DNA of 64,000 nucleotides, from assembly GCA_963854835.1 (NCBI GenBank), contig OY978526.1:23528334-23592333 (forward strand), given 5' to 3'. Numbering within the stretch: the stretch's first letter is position 1; every line of letters begins with the position of its first letter. Origin of the DNA: Megamerina dolium (lineage: Eukaryota > Arthropoda > Insecta > Diptera > Megamerinidae). The notes under the pieces are model-generated. The model did no database searches. It worked only from the letters and a program-made list of their open reading frames with translations, and was not told the origin of the DNA. Position numbers and translations under genes: made by a program. Below are positions 12,691 to 23,969 of this stretch, one piece after another.

Positions 12691-12859
12691 TGATTGTTAA
12701 CAACTCAAACAAATGTATTTTTTTCGAGCGTATATCTGTATACATATCTGTCATAATGTAAGATATCTAAACCTTAACATTTTAATTGTATTTTTTGTTT
12801 GTTTTGCTTGCATCCTAATTTTTCAAAATTTTCATTTAATTATTTAGAAATATAATAAA

Positions 12860-13345
12860 AACACTTCCGAGGTGGTGAAGGACTTCATCTATCTTGGAAC
12901 CAGCATCAACAACTGTAACGACGTAAACCTGGAGATCATGCGTAGGATAACTCTTGCTAACAGGTGTTACTTTGGGCTGAGTAAGCAATTGAGTAGTCGA
13001 GCTCTCTCTCGAAGATCGAAAATCACACACTACCAGCCCCTCATTATTCCTGTCCTAACATATGGCGCAGAAGCCTGGACAATTTCCACCACGGATGAAA
13101 GGATGCTTGGAGTTTTGGAGAGAAAAGTGCTACGCAGGATCTTCGAACCTGATTACGTTCATGGCGAGTATAGGGGTATTAAGGGTATTTAATTCGGCAC
13201 CCGCTGGAAGACGCAGAAGGAGAGGAAGACTAAACCTCCGTCGGAAGGACCAAGTGTTGGGTAACCGAGCGAAGAACAGAAAAGGCCGCATTATATGTAC
13301 GGCCTAAATCGATCATGGGTTGTTACGGCTACATAAGAAGAAGAA
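12860..13345 (+). pseudogene. 3' fragment of an RTE-like non-LTR retrotransposon
   Basis: The translated run includes [40 protein letters not shown] and LTYGAEAWTISTTDERMLG, then after a deletion APAGRRRRRGRLNLRRKDQ. These match the C-terminal part of reverse transcriptases of non-LTR elements of the 'endonuclease-reverse transcriptase' type. It ends with acggcctaaatcgat...ggctacataag followed by an (AAG)n tail at 13,335-13,350. Related fragments are at 41,030-41,150 (-), 46,900-47,290 and 53,570-54,300. The clade is my inference; RTE-like is the best guess. Confidence 0.75.
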
Positions 13346-13349
13346 GAAG

Positions 13350-14740
13350 GAAAACATGGCACGAGAAATTTGCGAAAATATTACGCAATTTTTTAACTCA
13401 GTCATAGGTTATAAATATTTGCAAAATATTTACATAAATTTTAACCAAGCTAAAAACATAACATACATTTATTCCATCAGTAAGATTGTGAGATTCGATC
13501 AGAAATCAGTAATATATATACGATATATTAAATAAGCAGCATACTCCAACATGGCTTCAATATTTCCATATACGATAAACTTATCTGAACAAATTTCAAC
13601 ATTTTTAATTTAATAATAGCAGACTTGAGTCACTCTAGCAGTAGAGTACGATAGAAAAGCAAAAAAATTAATCAAATCATTGTGCAAGATTTTTAATTTT
13701 AATATGATTTAATGCGTTGTAATTTAAACAACACCATAATGCATAGAACAAACGAACAAAGAATAAAATTCACAACATTTCCCACACCCATGCTCATGTG
13801 CGTATTTCTGTTTAAGAAGACTTTCTCTTTTCCTTTGCGAAATTCCGCAACACAGCACAACGACATTTTAAATGCTTGTGCCACCAATTTGTGTGTACAT
13901 ATAGTACCTACATACCTATATACATGTGTACAATATACTACGAGTATATACATATATATGAATGCGTACTCGCATGTGCGTTGACGTGCAGTAGGATATG
14001 TCAGAATTTATGATGTGTAGCCAAAATACAAGAACAATCCCATTACGGTAGTCGAGTATACATACATATGAATACATATTTATTCACATACTATACATAT
14101 TTATATTTGCGTTGATGTGAAGTGGAATTTGAAGTGGCAGAGCACGACAGAGTAAATAGAAGAATGGTTGAAACACACATTCATGTCGAATACTGATATT
14201 ATAGAATGGTGAAGATCACACGGAGAGGGTACAAATACAAAATACTACATATGGTTGGTGGTTATTTTACGGATTTTCTTTTTGACATTAATAAAGTATT
14301 TTCTGTCATGATTTGGCAACCAGAAAATTACTTTATTTTACTTTGAAAATGTTTTTCGTTGTTTATTTTGGATTCTTTTTTTTTTTGTATTTTCTGCTTA
14401 TTCTCTATTTTAACATTTTCTTCTTTGTTGTTATTATTTTATTTTTGCATGTTTTACATAGTTCACATACTAGATATTAGTTAGTTCGCTTCTGCTATCG
14501 TCCTCATATCATATAAAATACAATAGGAAATCAAATGGAAAGGAAATCAATTTCATTAATTGACTGGCAAAATTTCAAAAAAAAACTGTATAATTTGTTT
14601 GATTTTTGCCAATATTCATGTTCTAATTAAGGTTTCAACAAATTATGGATATTTAATTTGACCGCCTTGAATTTCAGTGAGTCCTTTGCCGTGCCAATAG
14701 CCTTCCAAATGAAACTTTCAAAATTACTGTACTGTACTGA
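13350..14740. other. AT-rich intergenic DNA
   Basis: I find no domain, RNA or element end in this stretch. Overlapping open frames on both strands at 13,699-13,984 are typical AT-rich chance frames. Confidence 0.4.
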
Positions 14741-14744
14741 CTAT

Positions 14745-15130
14745 CTTTTCAACAGCTCTAGTCGCAGCTCTAGTAGCCACTGCTGCAAATGTGCCTTTAG
14801 AGATGAATAAGTGGATGAATAAGTTTCGCCGAATGTTTCTTTGGCATTCTTCAACTTCCTATCTGTCATGAGGGAGTTTTGTGGAACATTCAGACGAATC
14901 AGATGCAGCTCATGCCAAATTTCTCCTCGTCACTGTATTTTGCACAGACCCCTGCGTGATCTCGAATGGATGACGTATCGTTATCTGTTTTGTCACGTTT
15001 CCCCGTTGTCGTCACAGCCGTTGAAGTTAACAGAATCCTTATCTCTTGATTTAGACGAGGTTTAACTATTATTGGAGGTGTACATGGTATTAGTGCCCAG
15101 TCAAAAGAAGAAATTATATCGTCTAGCATC
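14745..15130. other. higher-GC segment, unidentified
   Basis: Base composition is less AT-rich than the surroundings and both strands show open frames of about 75 codons, as expected of an old transposon or gene relic. I do not recognise the encoded text in any frame. It lies directly before a non-LTR fragment and may belong to the same insertion. Confidence 0.3.
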
Positions 15131-15149
15131 TAAATATCATAGCCATAAT

Positions 15150-15405
15150 CTAGATTAAGCGTAGGATGTGGCGCTGGATTGGCCACACGCCAGAAGCAGC
15201 CAGAAATAATTACGAGAATGTCGCTCGAATGGAACCCGCAAGGGAGCAGAAGCCGCGGACGGCCAAAAAACACTTGGAGAAGGTCAAGCCTGCGGAATCT
15301 AGCTGATGTCAACATCACATGGGATGGCGCTGGAACAACAGCCCAGAATCGTGGGCAATGGAGAAGTCTTGTGGAGGTCCTATGCTCCAATTAGGAGTAA
15401 TAAAA
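15150..15405 (+). pseudogene. C-terminal fragment of a second non-LTR retrotransposon type
   Basis: The frames read WRWIGHT then, after a frameshift, LEWNPQGSRSRGRPKNTWRR and AQNRGQWRSLVEVLCS. This is the typical extreme C-terminus of reverse transcriptases of non-LTR elements ('WIGHTLR..N.TRQALEWNPQG..GRP..TWRR'). It differs from the RTE-like fragments elsewhere in the window, so at least two families are present. Only about 80 codons remain. Confidence 0.75.
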
Positions 15406-15647
15406 CCTTCAGTACTTTAGATGCTAGTACATCCTGTTTGCCCTCAATAGTAGGTTATTATCTCAAATACTCTGTCTGCCTCTGTCATAGGGAAAATGGT
15501 TCTTTTTTTTTTTGTTCCTAAAGTATCCTGAAATCTGATTAAAAGTGCATAAATACCGTCTCAATTATCATGTAATTAATACTTTCTGCCGAGTTTGAAC
15601 GGCCAATCCCGCAATAAGAAAAAAGTATGCTGTCCGACAGACCAGAG

Positions 15648-15810
15648 TAATAGTTGTTGTTGTTGTAGCAGCAAGTATACGATAATTCTTTGTTTTGTTC
15701 CCGTACAAAGTACTTCCGTATTCCGTTAAGTTGAATGGACCTTGGTCGACCATGTGGTCGATTGTTTCAGGATTGTTTCCATTCTTGGGAAACTTACTTT
15801 CCCGCCCGAC
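15648..15810 (+). repeat. dispersed repeat with (TTG)n head and CACGTG-like palindrome, copy 1
   Basis: It begins with gttgttgttgttgtagcagcaag, continues through cccgtacaaagtacttccgtattc and ttgaatggaccttggtcgaccatgtggtcga, and ends near tcttgggaaacttac. The order of phrases matches the minus-strand copy at 18,633-18,790 and the shorter copy at 17,895-18,010. Probably a short non-autonomous element; class unknown. Confidence 0.65.
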
Positions 15811-15914
15811 ATGGTTGAAGCCAGGCCATCCCAGACAGGCCCTTTTTCTTGGACGAGAATCAAAGTCGCGACCTATAACTCATACCCAGAAGACAAACAC
15901 ATTAATCAACAAAA

Positions 15915-16405
15915 GTATGGTATGCCTTTCTGGTCAAATCCTACTTTAGAAACTTTGCCACATTATTATCAACGTCCAACACATTACAGTACATTATAAA
16001 TCCCTTCATCCTGCAAACTTAATGATTTAATCGCTAACCAGACAAGAGGTTTTGCATTCCTTTCTTCTCTTTTCTAGCTCCTACGCAGATCTGATGGACT
16101 AAATTACGATTTATGATAAATACCTGGTTTAAAAGTAGACTATGTATGCCTGAGTATAGTATGCCTTTCTGGTCAAATCCTACTTTAGAAACTTTGCCAC
16201 ATTATTATCCCTTCATCCTCCAAACTTAATGATTTAATCGCTAACCAGACAAGAGGTTTGCTTTCCTTTCTTCTCTTTTCTACCTCCCTCTCTTTTCTAT
16301 TCTTTGGTTTACCATTTCTAACATAATACTCTATATTTTATATTTTCCTACGCAGATTTGATGGACTAAATTACGTTTTATGATAAATACCTGGTTTAAA
16401 AGATG
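15915..16405. repeat. direct tandem duplication, offset about 239 bp
   Basis: The segment beginning tatgcctttctggtcaaatc at 15,921 recurs at 16,160, including 'ctttagaaactttgccacattatt', 'taatcgctaaccagacaaga' and, at the end, 'gatggactaaattacg' with 'aaatacctggtttaaaag' (16,090-16,134 and 16,358-16,402). Similarity is very high with a few indels, so the duplication looks young compared with other repeats here. Confidence 0.85.
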
Positions 16406-17520
16406 ACTATGGCTTTTATTTATGTAAATTTACTAATCCTTGAGCACTAAAATAATAATAGTGGGACTTATTTACTTACATTACATTATTATTACATTTA
16501 TTTTTCTCTTTGATTTTCTTGTAATAAGTAAACCTTTTAAACAGTCAGTTTTGTATATACACACTACCGCCTTATAACTATACTTCGTCATGCAATGATT
16601 ATCATCGTAACATACATATTTATCGGATGAATCAATATACTAGATGAATTGGCATAAAATAAACACATATATAATCGTACTCGAATATATGTAGAAAATT
16701 ATAACACTATGTATATAAATATCAAAGAGACATATTGACACACAATTCCACTTGTATGGAATATGAAAATGAAAAGTGATAATAATAGCTTCGTTAGTTT
16801 AGAGAAAACTACAAGGAAAATTTTCGATATATTTTTTGTATAAAAAACGATTTCGACATTATTGCACATTATTAATTTCGACATTATTGCTTAAAATTTG
16901 TACAATAATGTCGAAAATCTAAATTTATACATTTTTAATCGACATTAATCCGAAAATGTTTGCAATACTACCAAAAATCCAATTCTTCGTTCTTCATATT
17001 GTAATTGTATATCTAATTATCACTTTGTTAAATTCAATGGTAAATCCTAGTCAGTTGATAAACATTTGGAAATATAAATTTTCAATCCGATACTCCTTCG
17101 ACTAAACCGTCCTATGATTGTGCTCATTAAAATTCCACAACATATTAACATATTACATATATAAGCTTCTGTCATTAATATTGTCTTTATAGATCACTGA
17201 ACAGAATATTACTTTCAAACAGTATCGCCTCATTTACGCCCATCTGTTTATAGAATTTTATTAATATTATAATTAATTCAAAGGTACGTACACTCATTAA
17301 ACTAATATTGTTTCATTAGAATATGAGGTGTTATATTATGTATCAGCTGCTAAATTAACCTTTGACACAATAAAATCTTTTGAGATGATTAATTCCCATA
17401 AATCGTAGTTCATAGTTCATCGATATGTCAAATTACTGTGCCCGTAATAAGCTATGATAATTATGAAACGAAATAGTACATTCCGTAGATGTTAACACAG
17501 ATCTATTTTGAAACAAATTA
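16406..17520. other. AT-rich intergenic DNA with TCGAAA-type repeat fragment
   Basis: At 16,852-16,975 several inverted copies of gcaataatgtcgaaa occur, the same motif as at 1-1,000. The remainder has no supportable feature. Confidence 0.5.
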
Positions 17521-17524
17521 AAGG

Positions 17525-17895
17525 GTGAAATAGAGTTTCTTTTTAAGGACTTGGGTGCCACATGAATTGGCTGAAAGGCAGCAAGAAAACCGAAAAAAAA
17601 ACAACAGCGATATTTAGTTTCAATGGAATCAACGAATGGAATCTTTTATGCATCGTATTGTTAATGGTGATGTAAATCGATTTATTTTGAGAATCCATAA
17701 TGTAAAAAATCTTGAATTGATCCAGGTAAACCATCAGCTTCCACTACAAAAGCGAATTTCGATTCGGAAATAAGAGAATACCTGTGTTTTGATGAGATCA
17801 GAAAGGTGTACTTTATTATGAGATATTAAAACCTGGTGAAACTATTAATACTGCATGGCACCGACAACAAATTACACTATAACACAATTTGAGAG
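17525..17895 (+). pseudogene. mariner transposase fragment
   Basis: One frame reads WVPHELAERQQENRKK, the classic mariner linker, followed after stops and frameshifts by GVLYYEILKPGETINT and HRQQIT, which match the mariner 'GVVYYELLKPGETVN..RYRQQ' block. Several stops separate them. The WVPHEL type differs from the mariner pieces near 23,100 and 38,700, whose linker reads MPYELKP or similar, so this is a different mariner lineage. No terminal repeats were found. Confidence 0.75.
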
Positions 17896-18010
17896 TCATT
17901 GTTGTTGTTGTGGTAGCAAAAATACGTATTCTGATAAGGTGAATGGACCTTCGTCGAGTGCTTCCGGGACGCAGACCCGTCTATTCTTGGGAAGCTGAAG
18001 GTCATTGTCT
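17895..18010 (+). repeat. dispersed (TTG)n/palindrome repeat, copy 2
   Basis: Begins attgttgttgttgtggtagc and continues with gaatggacc, tcgagtgcttccgggacg and cccgtctattcttgggaagc. It lacks the middle of the repeat, including half the palindrome, and directly follows the mariner fragment. Confidence 0.6.
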
Positions 18011-18632
18011 TGGAGGTGAACCAAACTAGTCTCAAACGATAGTATTTGACTTCAGTAGCAAAAGCCCTAAGCTCTTTCAGCTCTACGATGTCACTATTTT
18101 TTTACAGTGGTTTAAAGTTTGGCTTTTTCGATCGAAAGTAGAATAATGGAATTTGAAAAATCATATGTAAAATTACATTTGGAATAGTTCTTGTCTTCGG
18201 TGACCTATATTAATATTTATCGAGGATTATTTTCTGGAACCATTTTAACCTTGTAGCTATCACCCGTATGGGTCATTTTTGGTCTTATTCTGAAAACTTT
18301 AATAAAAATCAACATTTGGGAGGAGATCAAGGGTTAAAATTTTCCATAAAAATATTCTCCGGAAATTTTCACTATGAGTCGCTAGGGGTCACTTATAGGT
18401 AATATGTAAACAACGAATTAAAATTTTCAATATATTATTTTTAATCATCTATTGCATCGTGTGATAGCTTCATTCTATAATTTAAGGATGAACCAAATAT
18501 GCGTTAGGGCTTTTTCGAAAGAAGATCCAAAATGACCCGCATGGGTCTAGAAGTTAAGAAAATACTGGTACTTAAAAAATTCTTCTATAGTTACATAATA
18601 ATAATACCAGCACAGTGGCCACACTAACCAAT
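18011..18632. other. intergenic DNA with a weak inverted pair
   Basis: 'acccgtatgggtcattttt' at about 18,263 and 'aaaatgacccgcatgggt' at about 18,531 form a loose inverted pair around 270 bp apart, perhaps the ends of an old non-autonomous element. No coding sequence. Confidence 0.35.
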
Positions 18633-18790
18633 ATGATAATTCTTGCAAGCTTCCCGAGAATGGACGGGTTTTCGTCCCGGAAGCACTCGACCACGTGGTC
18701 GACCATTCAACTCAGCTGAATACTGAAGTGCTTTGTACGGGATGTGGGCGGAGCATTTCCGTATTCTTGCTGCTACAACAACAACAATTC
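18633..18790 (-). repeat. dispersed (TTG)n/palindrome repeat, copy 3
   Basis: On the minus strand it starts with ttgttgttgttgtagcagca and runs to cccgagaatgg-type text near 18,655. It contains a perfect 16-bp palindrome TCGACCACGTGGTCGA at 18,687-18,702 with an E-box (CACGTG) at the centre. It is the fullest of the three copies in this 3-kb span. Confidence 0.7.
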
Positions 18791-20205
18791 TTGCAGAATA
18801 GCTGGTTCCCATAATGCTTTTTCAAACCGGTTGAAAAGATTAGCAAGTGCAATAATGGCGAAATTACAGTTGCTTGTGGTTTTTTATCAAAATTTTAATA
18901 TTTTTGTTTTAAAAAGGCAACAATTTCCGAAAATTATTATTTTTGAAAATCCCTGCAGCGACAATAGGCTAAAAATTTGGCATTCCTTGTATGTTCACGT
19001 ACTCGTACTCGCCTATATCGCTCATCCCCATGTACAACAATATAAAATGAATTAAAAAATCACCACAAATCGCATTGCATTATGAAAAATGAGTGTGTTA
19101 AGAGAAAGATGTACACTTCCGTGTGGGTACCATTGTAATCAAATGACATTCTCATACAATATAGGTACATACGTAGTCGATATATTATACTGATATATCT
19201 GTATATACGAATGCATGTATGACATATATAGTGTAATTTCAACGGAAGCATTCACAGAGTCGCACACAATAAATGTGTGAATTGAAACTTACACATACAT
19301 ACAAGTATAGATGGATACAAATTGTGTGTCGGCTTTCAATTCATTTTGATGTCCATTGTTATTACTGGTAGATGTCACTGCTATTGCTAGCTAATGGTGC
19401 GATGGGAGAACTTTAACCACGATGTATGTCTGATATACATACATACGAATGAATACAAGTCATAATTTCGAACGGAACTCATCCGCCATCATTATTGTCA
19501 CCATTGTGATGCGCGTTGATGAGCAACATATTGTGCGTCAGACAACGAACATATCCAACATTTTTACAAATTGCCAATTAAATGTGATATCAATCGCATT
19601 TACACACTTTACGTACCACATTCACACACACATACAAACTTGTAAATTTATATATGTTCTGTGTAATTCAAGTGCGAGTTTGAGTTTGATACTGATGGTG
19701 CTGCATTTAGATTTTAGCTTTGTTCTTTTTGTACGATCATTGTGCATCATTTTAAATGAACTTAAAAGTGCAGTTACTGAAATTGAATCGATTGTACTAC
19801 AATCCATGCATACATAGTATATGATTGTGTGAATTTTACAACAGCAATCTCAGACAGATTCAAACTTAAATGCTACTTCAGTTATACATACAAGTATGAT
19901 TATGCATTTATTATTATTTTTGTTATCTCTCTCTCTCTCTCTCCCTCTCTTATCACTTTACTTCTCACTCGTTATTTAATTTAATTAATGTGCTAAATCA
20001 TTTTGAATTCAATTCAACCAATTATTTTATTAAACATCACGATAAGAATTACTTCAAGTGTAATGCGAATGCTCATATTTGTATTTTTTATATTTTAATA
20101 GCACAGTGGGATATTGTAGTAGTACATACGAATAAAAATACTCAAAAAATTATAAAATGCAACGGCTTTTCTAAAAAACAACATTAAATATTTGGTGTAA
20201 AATCA
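18791..20205. other. AT-rich intergenic DNA with (CT)n tract
   Basis: A (CT)n microsatellite lies at 19,927-19,950. Open frames, including 122 codons at 19,449-19,817, have no recognisable domain. Confidence 0.4.
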
Positions 20206-20509
20206 TATCTGTCGATTTTTAGGTACATATTTTAAAAATCGACAAAAAAAACCCTAAGAATCACCCCTAGAGAGGCAAAAAAAAAGACTGATCCTGATTA
20301 CATTTGGTTCCTCAACATTTTCTCGGAACAATCTCTACCCCTTACAAGGAAAATGACCAAAAATAACCTCAAAATTCACAAATAGCACCATAACTGCCCA
20401 GGAAGGATATCTAAGACTCGCTAAAGTTAGCGCCTTTGTTGCTGGTTTGCCAAATATTCATCAGTGCTAGCTAATTATGAAATTATTATTTTTACCAATT
20501 CACGAATGA

Positions 20510-20890
20510 GTTCTTTAGTATGCGAAATCGTATGAAAACCAGGTCTTCGTCCCATACAAAAGTATTTTTTCAAATGTATGTTTTCACACTTTCCAGTAGA
20601 AAATGTGAAGTGATCAAGCTAAAACTCGGTTTATACAAATAAATTTACTAATTAATGGACAGGTTTGAGAATGAAAGGAACTGGACCAAAACTACATTTA
20701 CCTCTCATATAAAAATATACTTTCGAATGCAAATTTTCACTCTTTGTGCACGAAAATATAAAGTTATGCAGTTTAAGCTCGATATATACAGATGTATTTA
20801 TTAATTAATGAAAAATTTCGAGCTTGCATGGAATCGGATTAAGGACACGACTACCTCCCATACAAATGCATGCTTCCAAATGCATGTTTC
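20510..20890. repeat. tandem units of the 'cacgcctacctcccatacaa' family (array 3)
   Basis: Three units of about 150 bp carry 'aggtcttcgtcccatacaaa', 'aactacatttacctctcata' and 'acgactacctcccatacaaa' near 20,540, 20,690 and 20,848, each followed by 'tttcacac/tttcactc' and 'gaaaat'. Same family as 6,836-7,150 and 11,990-12,690. Confidence 0.7.
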
Positions 20891-20899
20891 CACACATGT

Positions 20900-22380
20900 T
20901 TATAAATGGACGGAAAGTTTCGACATAAAATTCACGCAAATACATAGCTTCAGTATTATCGAAATTCAATTTTTCACTATTGTTTTAATTAATTTTGCAT
21001 AATAACAAGTCCAATGAATATTATATACAAATATAATTGTTATCATTGCAATTTGCATACAAAATCAATATGATTTTAAAGAATATAGCAGAAGCTACCA
21101 TTGAATGCCATAGCAAATTCGATCGCCTTCAACCTTTGATTGAACGTTAAACACGTTGTACTCATTGAAAAAGAAAACGCATTCACTAACTTGCTTCTAC
21201 GTATACATTTTATGTATATAGAATCACACGTACCTACACTACATTATATATGTATGTATGATCTGATTGGTATCGTTATGATATCATGGATAGCAAGTAA
21301 ATAAACAATAAGTACCTATCTGTTGTATTCAAGAGTTTGTTGTGACAATTTCAACCAGCTGAAGTGTATGCGTACGTATGCGGGGGCACTATGTTTACAA
21401 GTGCAATATGCTGTACCTACTTATACGTATATTGTACATACCTTCATAAAATAATGGGGATAGTATCGCTGCTCTCTATGTTATGTGTATACTTAAATTC
21501 GTTCTCGTTCAAATAATATTTAATTAAAACTATATACATGTATATACACATATGTTTATCAATCATGTATCTTCGTTAAAATGATACTGTAATGTATATA
21601 TACATTTATTTTTCAAACATGAATACACTACTTTTATTCAATGTTGCATATAGAAATTACAAGTGAGAGGTATATATTATCGATTAGAAGGCAGACATTT
21701 TTCAATATTTTACTCATCATATACGAGTATACGAGAATTTATGATCAACAAACAAATCAAGCGAATTTTTTAATCGAATAGATAACGAAATGCTCACAAC
21801 TTTAATTTCAAATATAATATACATATACGCGTACATAAAAAAATTTCCACAAATTCTACTATAATATATTGTATCCTACTAAATCTCCATTTCATACTAA
21901 TATTGTATATTTATTTTATTATAGCATTTGCCCGTTCTGCATGTATGCGTATTTGTACAATTTTAACATATTTGTATATGCACGTACCCTTTAACTATGT
22001 ATTATTTTGCAGTTACCTAGCAAAAATATATACAATCAAAAACATAACAAACAAAAATGCTCTAATATTTTATTTTATTGTTGACGTCGTCATTGTTTTC
22101 TATTTACTTGTTATTATTGCTGCTGCTACTGCTGATGCTCTTGTTATTGCCACATGATTGAGATTTATGTTTTGGTCATAGTATGTAAATATTTCATTTG
22201 ACATGTTGATATTGTTGGTGCTGTTGGTTGTTGGTGCTACTTTTTCGTTTTAATTTAATAATTTGTTGTTTCATTTTTTTTTCCCCTTAATTTGAAGAGA
22301 TATGGATTACGTGCCGTTATAGTTAACATATGGTGGTGAATGTTTATGTACATATTCTAATCAATCATATATGTATTATA
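20900..22380. other. AT-rich intergenic DNA
   Basis: Many atacatatgtat-type runs and no supportable gene or element. Confidence 0.4.
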
Positions 22381-22670
22381 TAAGGGGTGTCCAAATTTGA
22401 AGTTACCAAATATATTTGCTGTTATTTGATGAAATGTCAAATATGGAACTGTCATTCTATGATATTTTTATAAAAGTGAGAAATTTTAATGATACGATTA
22501 AGCAACGTAAGCATCAAACAAGCTGCAAAAGGTAGTCACTTCACCGATATTTTATTTCATCAATAATTCCAAAATCTGTACTTCATATTAATTTTAATCA
22601 TCTTGAATTTTTTACTCAAAAACAGTTTATTTTTTTATTTTGCACTTTGGTCAAATTGGGTCACCCTTTA
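22381..22670. mobile_element. MITE-like element, 290 bp
   Basis: The left end taaggggtgtccaaatttga and the right end tcaaattgggtcacccttta (finishing at 22,670) are inverted repeats of about 20 bp with a few mismatches, including TA at each edge. The inside is AT-rich and non-coding. Related in style, but not sequence-identical, to the element at 10,345-10,580. Confidence 0.6.
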
Positions 22671-23119
22671 TGTATTATACTAATGCATAAGCAGTTAGGC
22701 AGGTTCATTTGGTAGTTTATTCATTTATTATTTATGTATATTTTCTTTTTTATATTTTTTATTTTACTCATTGTATAATAAATGCGATAATTTTTTTGTT
22801 GTTTTTAGTTTTGTGTGACAATAAATCATTTTCATAATCATCATTTGCTAAATTATAAGTCATAGTCTCTGTTTGATTACATTCAAAAATATATCAGCAA
22901 AAAAATTGAAAACAATCGTTTGGAAGAAAACGTTGAATTATTTGGTCGAGCCTCTACGCATCAATCTTTACCTGCAGACTATATGAATTAAAGTCAAATG
23001 AATATCGGAAAACGTTTGACGAAAATGTAAAAAACATTTTGTTATCTTTTCGGCGTTGAAAAACATTTTGTTGTTATCTTTTCGGCATTCTCGTATTTTG
23101 GGAATAATGTCGAAAAAGA

Positions 23120-23965
23120 AGCCTAATAAAAAATGCAATCGTTATCAGATGAAGAAGATGAGGATTTACTGAGTGAAAACTCACGTCGAACGCAAGAAGA
23201 GCTTGCAGAATCGTTGGGAGTCAGTCAACAAGCCACTCCAAAACGCCTGAAGATCTTGGGAATGATTCAAAAGCAAGGACATTGGATGCCATATGAATTG
23301 AAACCAAGGAAACCATTGAAAGCCGATTTTTCACATGCAAACTCCTGCTAGAGAGGTAAAAAAGGAAGATTTGTTTGCATCATATTGTGGCTGGCGATGG
23401 AAAGTGAGAAATTATGAGAGTTAAGCCCGGTAAGCCATCAACATCAACTGCAAAACCCAATATTCATGATTCGAAGGTAATACTGTGTATCTGGTGCAAT
23501 CAACTGGGTGTGGTGTATTATAAGCTGCTCCCACCGAACGAAACCATCACCAGGTATTGACACCTACAGCCATTGATGCATTTGAGCAAAGCAATGCAAG
23601 AAAAACGTTCGCAATATGCTGAAAGCCACAACAGTGATTTTCCAGCATGAGAACGCACGACCTCATGTTGGAGGGCAAGTCAAAAAAGCTTGGAAACGCT
23701 GAAATGGAAGGTTCTACCGCACACGCTTTATTCTCCAGATATTCCGCCATCTAATTACTGCTTATTCCGATCAATAGCTCATGTCCTGACTAAGCAGCAC
23801 TTCCGTTCTTTCGAAGAAGTCAGAAATTGGATCGATTCGTGGATTACATCAAAAGACGCATCGTTTTTTTTCAGATTGCATCCGAAAACTACCAGAAAAA
23901 TGGGAAAAAATAATGACTAGCGATGGACAATACTTTCAAAAATGTACAAATTCATATTGTTATTA
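23120..23965 (+). pseudogene. decayed mariner transposase (copy A)
   Basis: Conserved mariner blocks appear in order but in changing frames: RTQEELAESLGVSQQATPKR with LKILGMIQKQGHWMPYELKP (helix-turn-helix and linker), then LGVVYYKLL and NETIT, then KRSQYAES, then LETLKWKVLPHTLYSPDI with PSNYCLFRS (region of the third catalytic Asp) and HFRSFEEVRNWIDSW. The part with the first catalytic Asp is degraded, and the NARPH motif has shifted frame. The true N-terminus is missing. It closely resembles the fragment at 38,711-39,745. Not functional. Confidence 0.85.
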
Positions 23966-23969
23966 AAAT

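Noticed and set aside
14899..15129. 76-codon minus-strand frame in the higher-GC block
   Set aside because: Unrecognised text with an overlapping frame on the other strand; probably relic transposon DNA.
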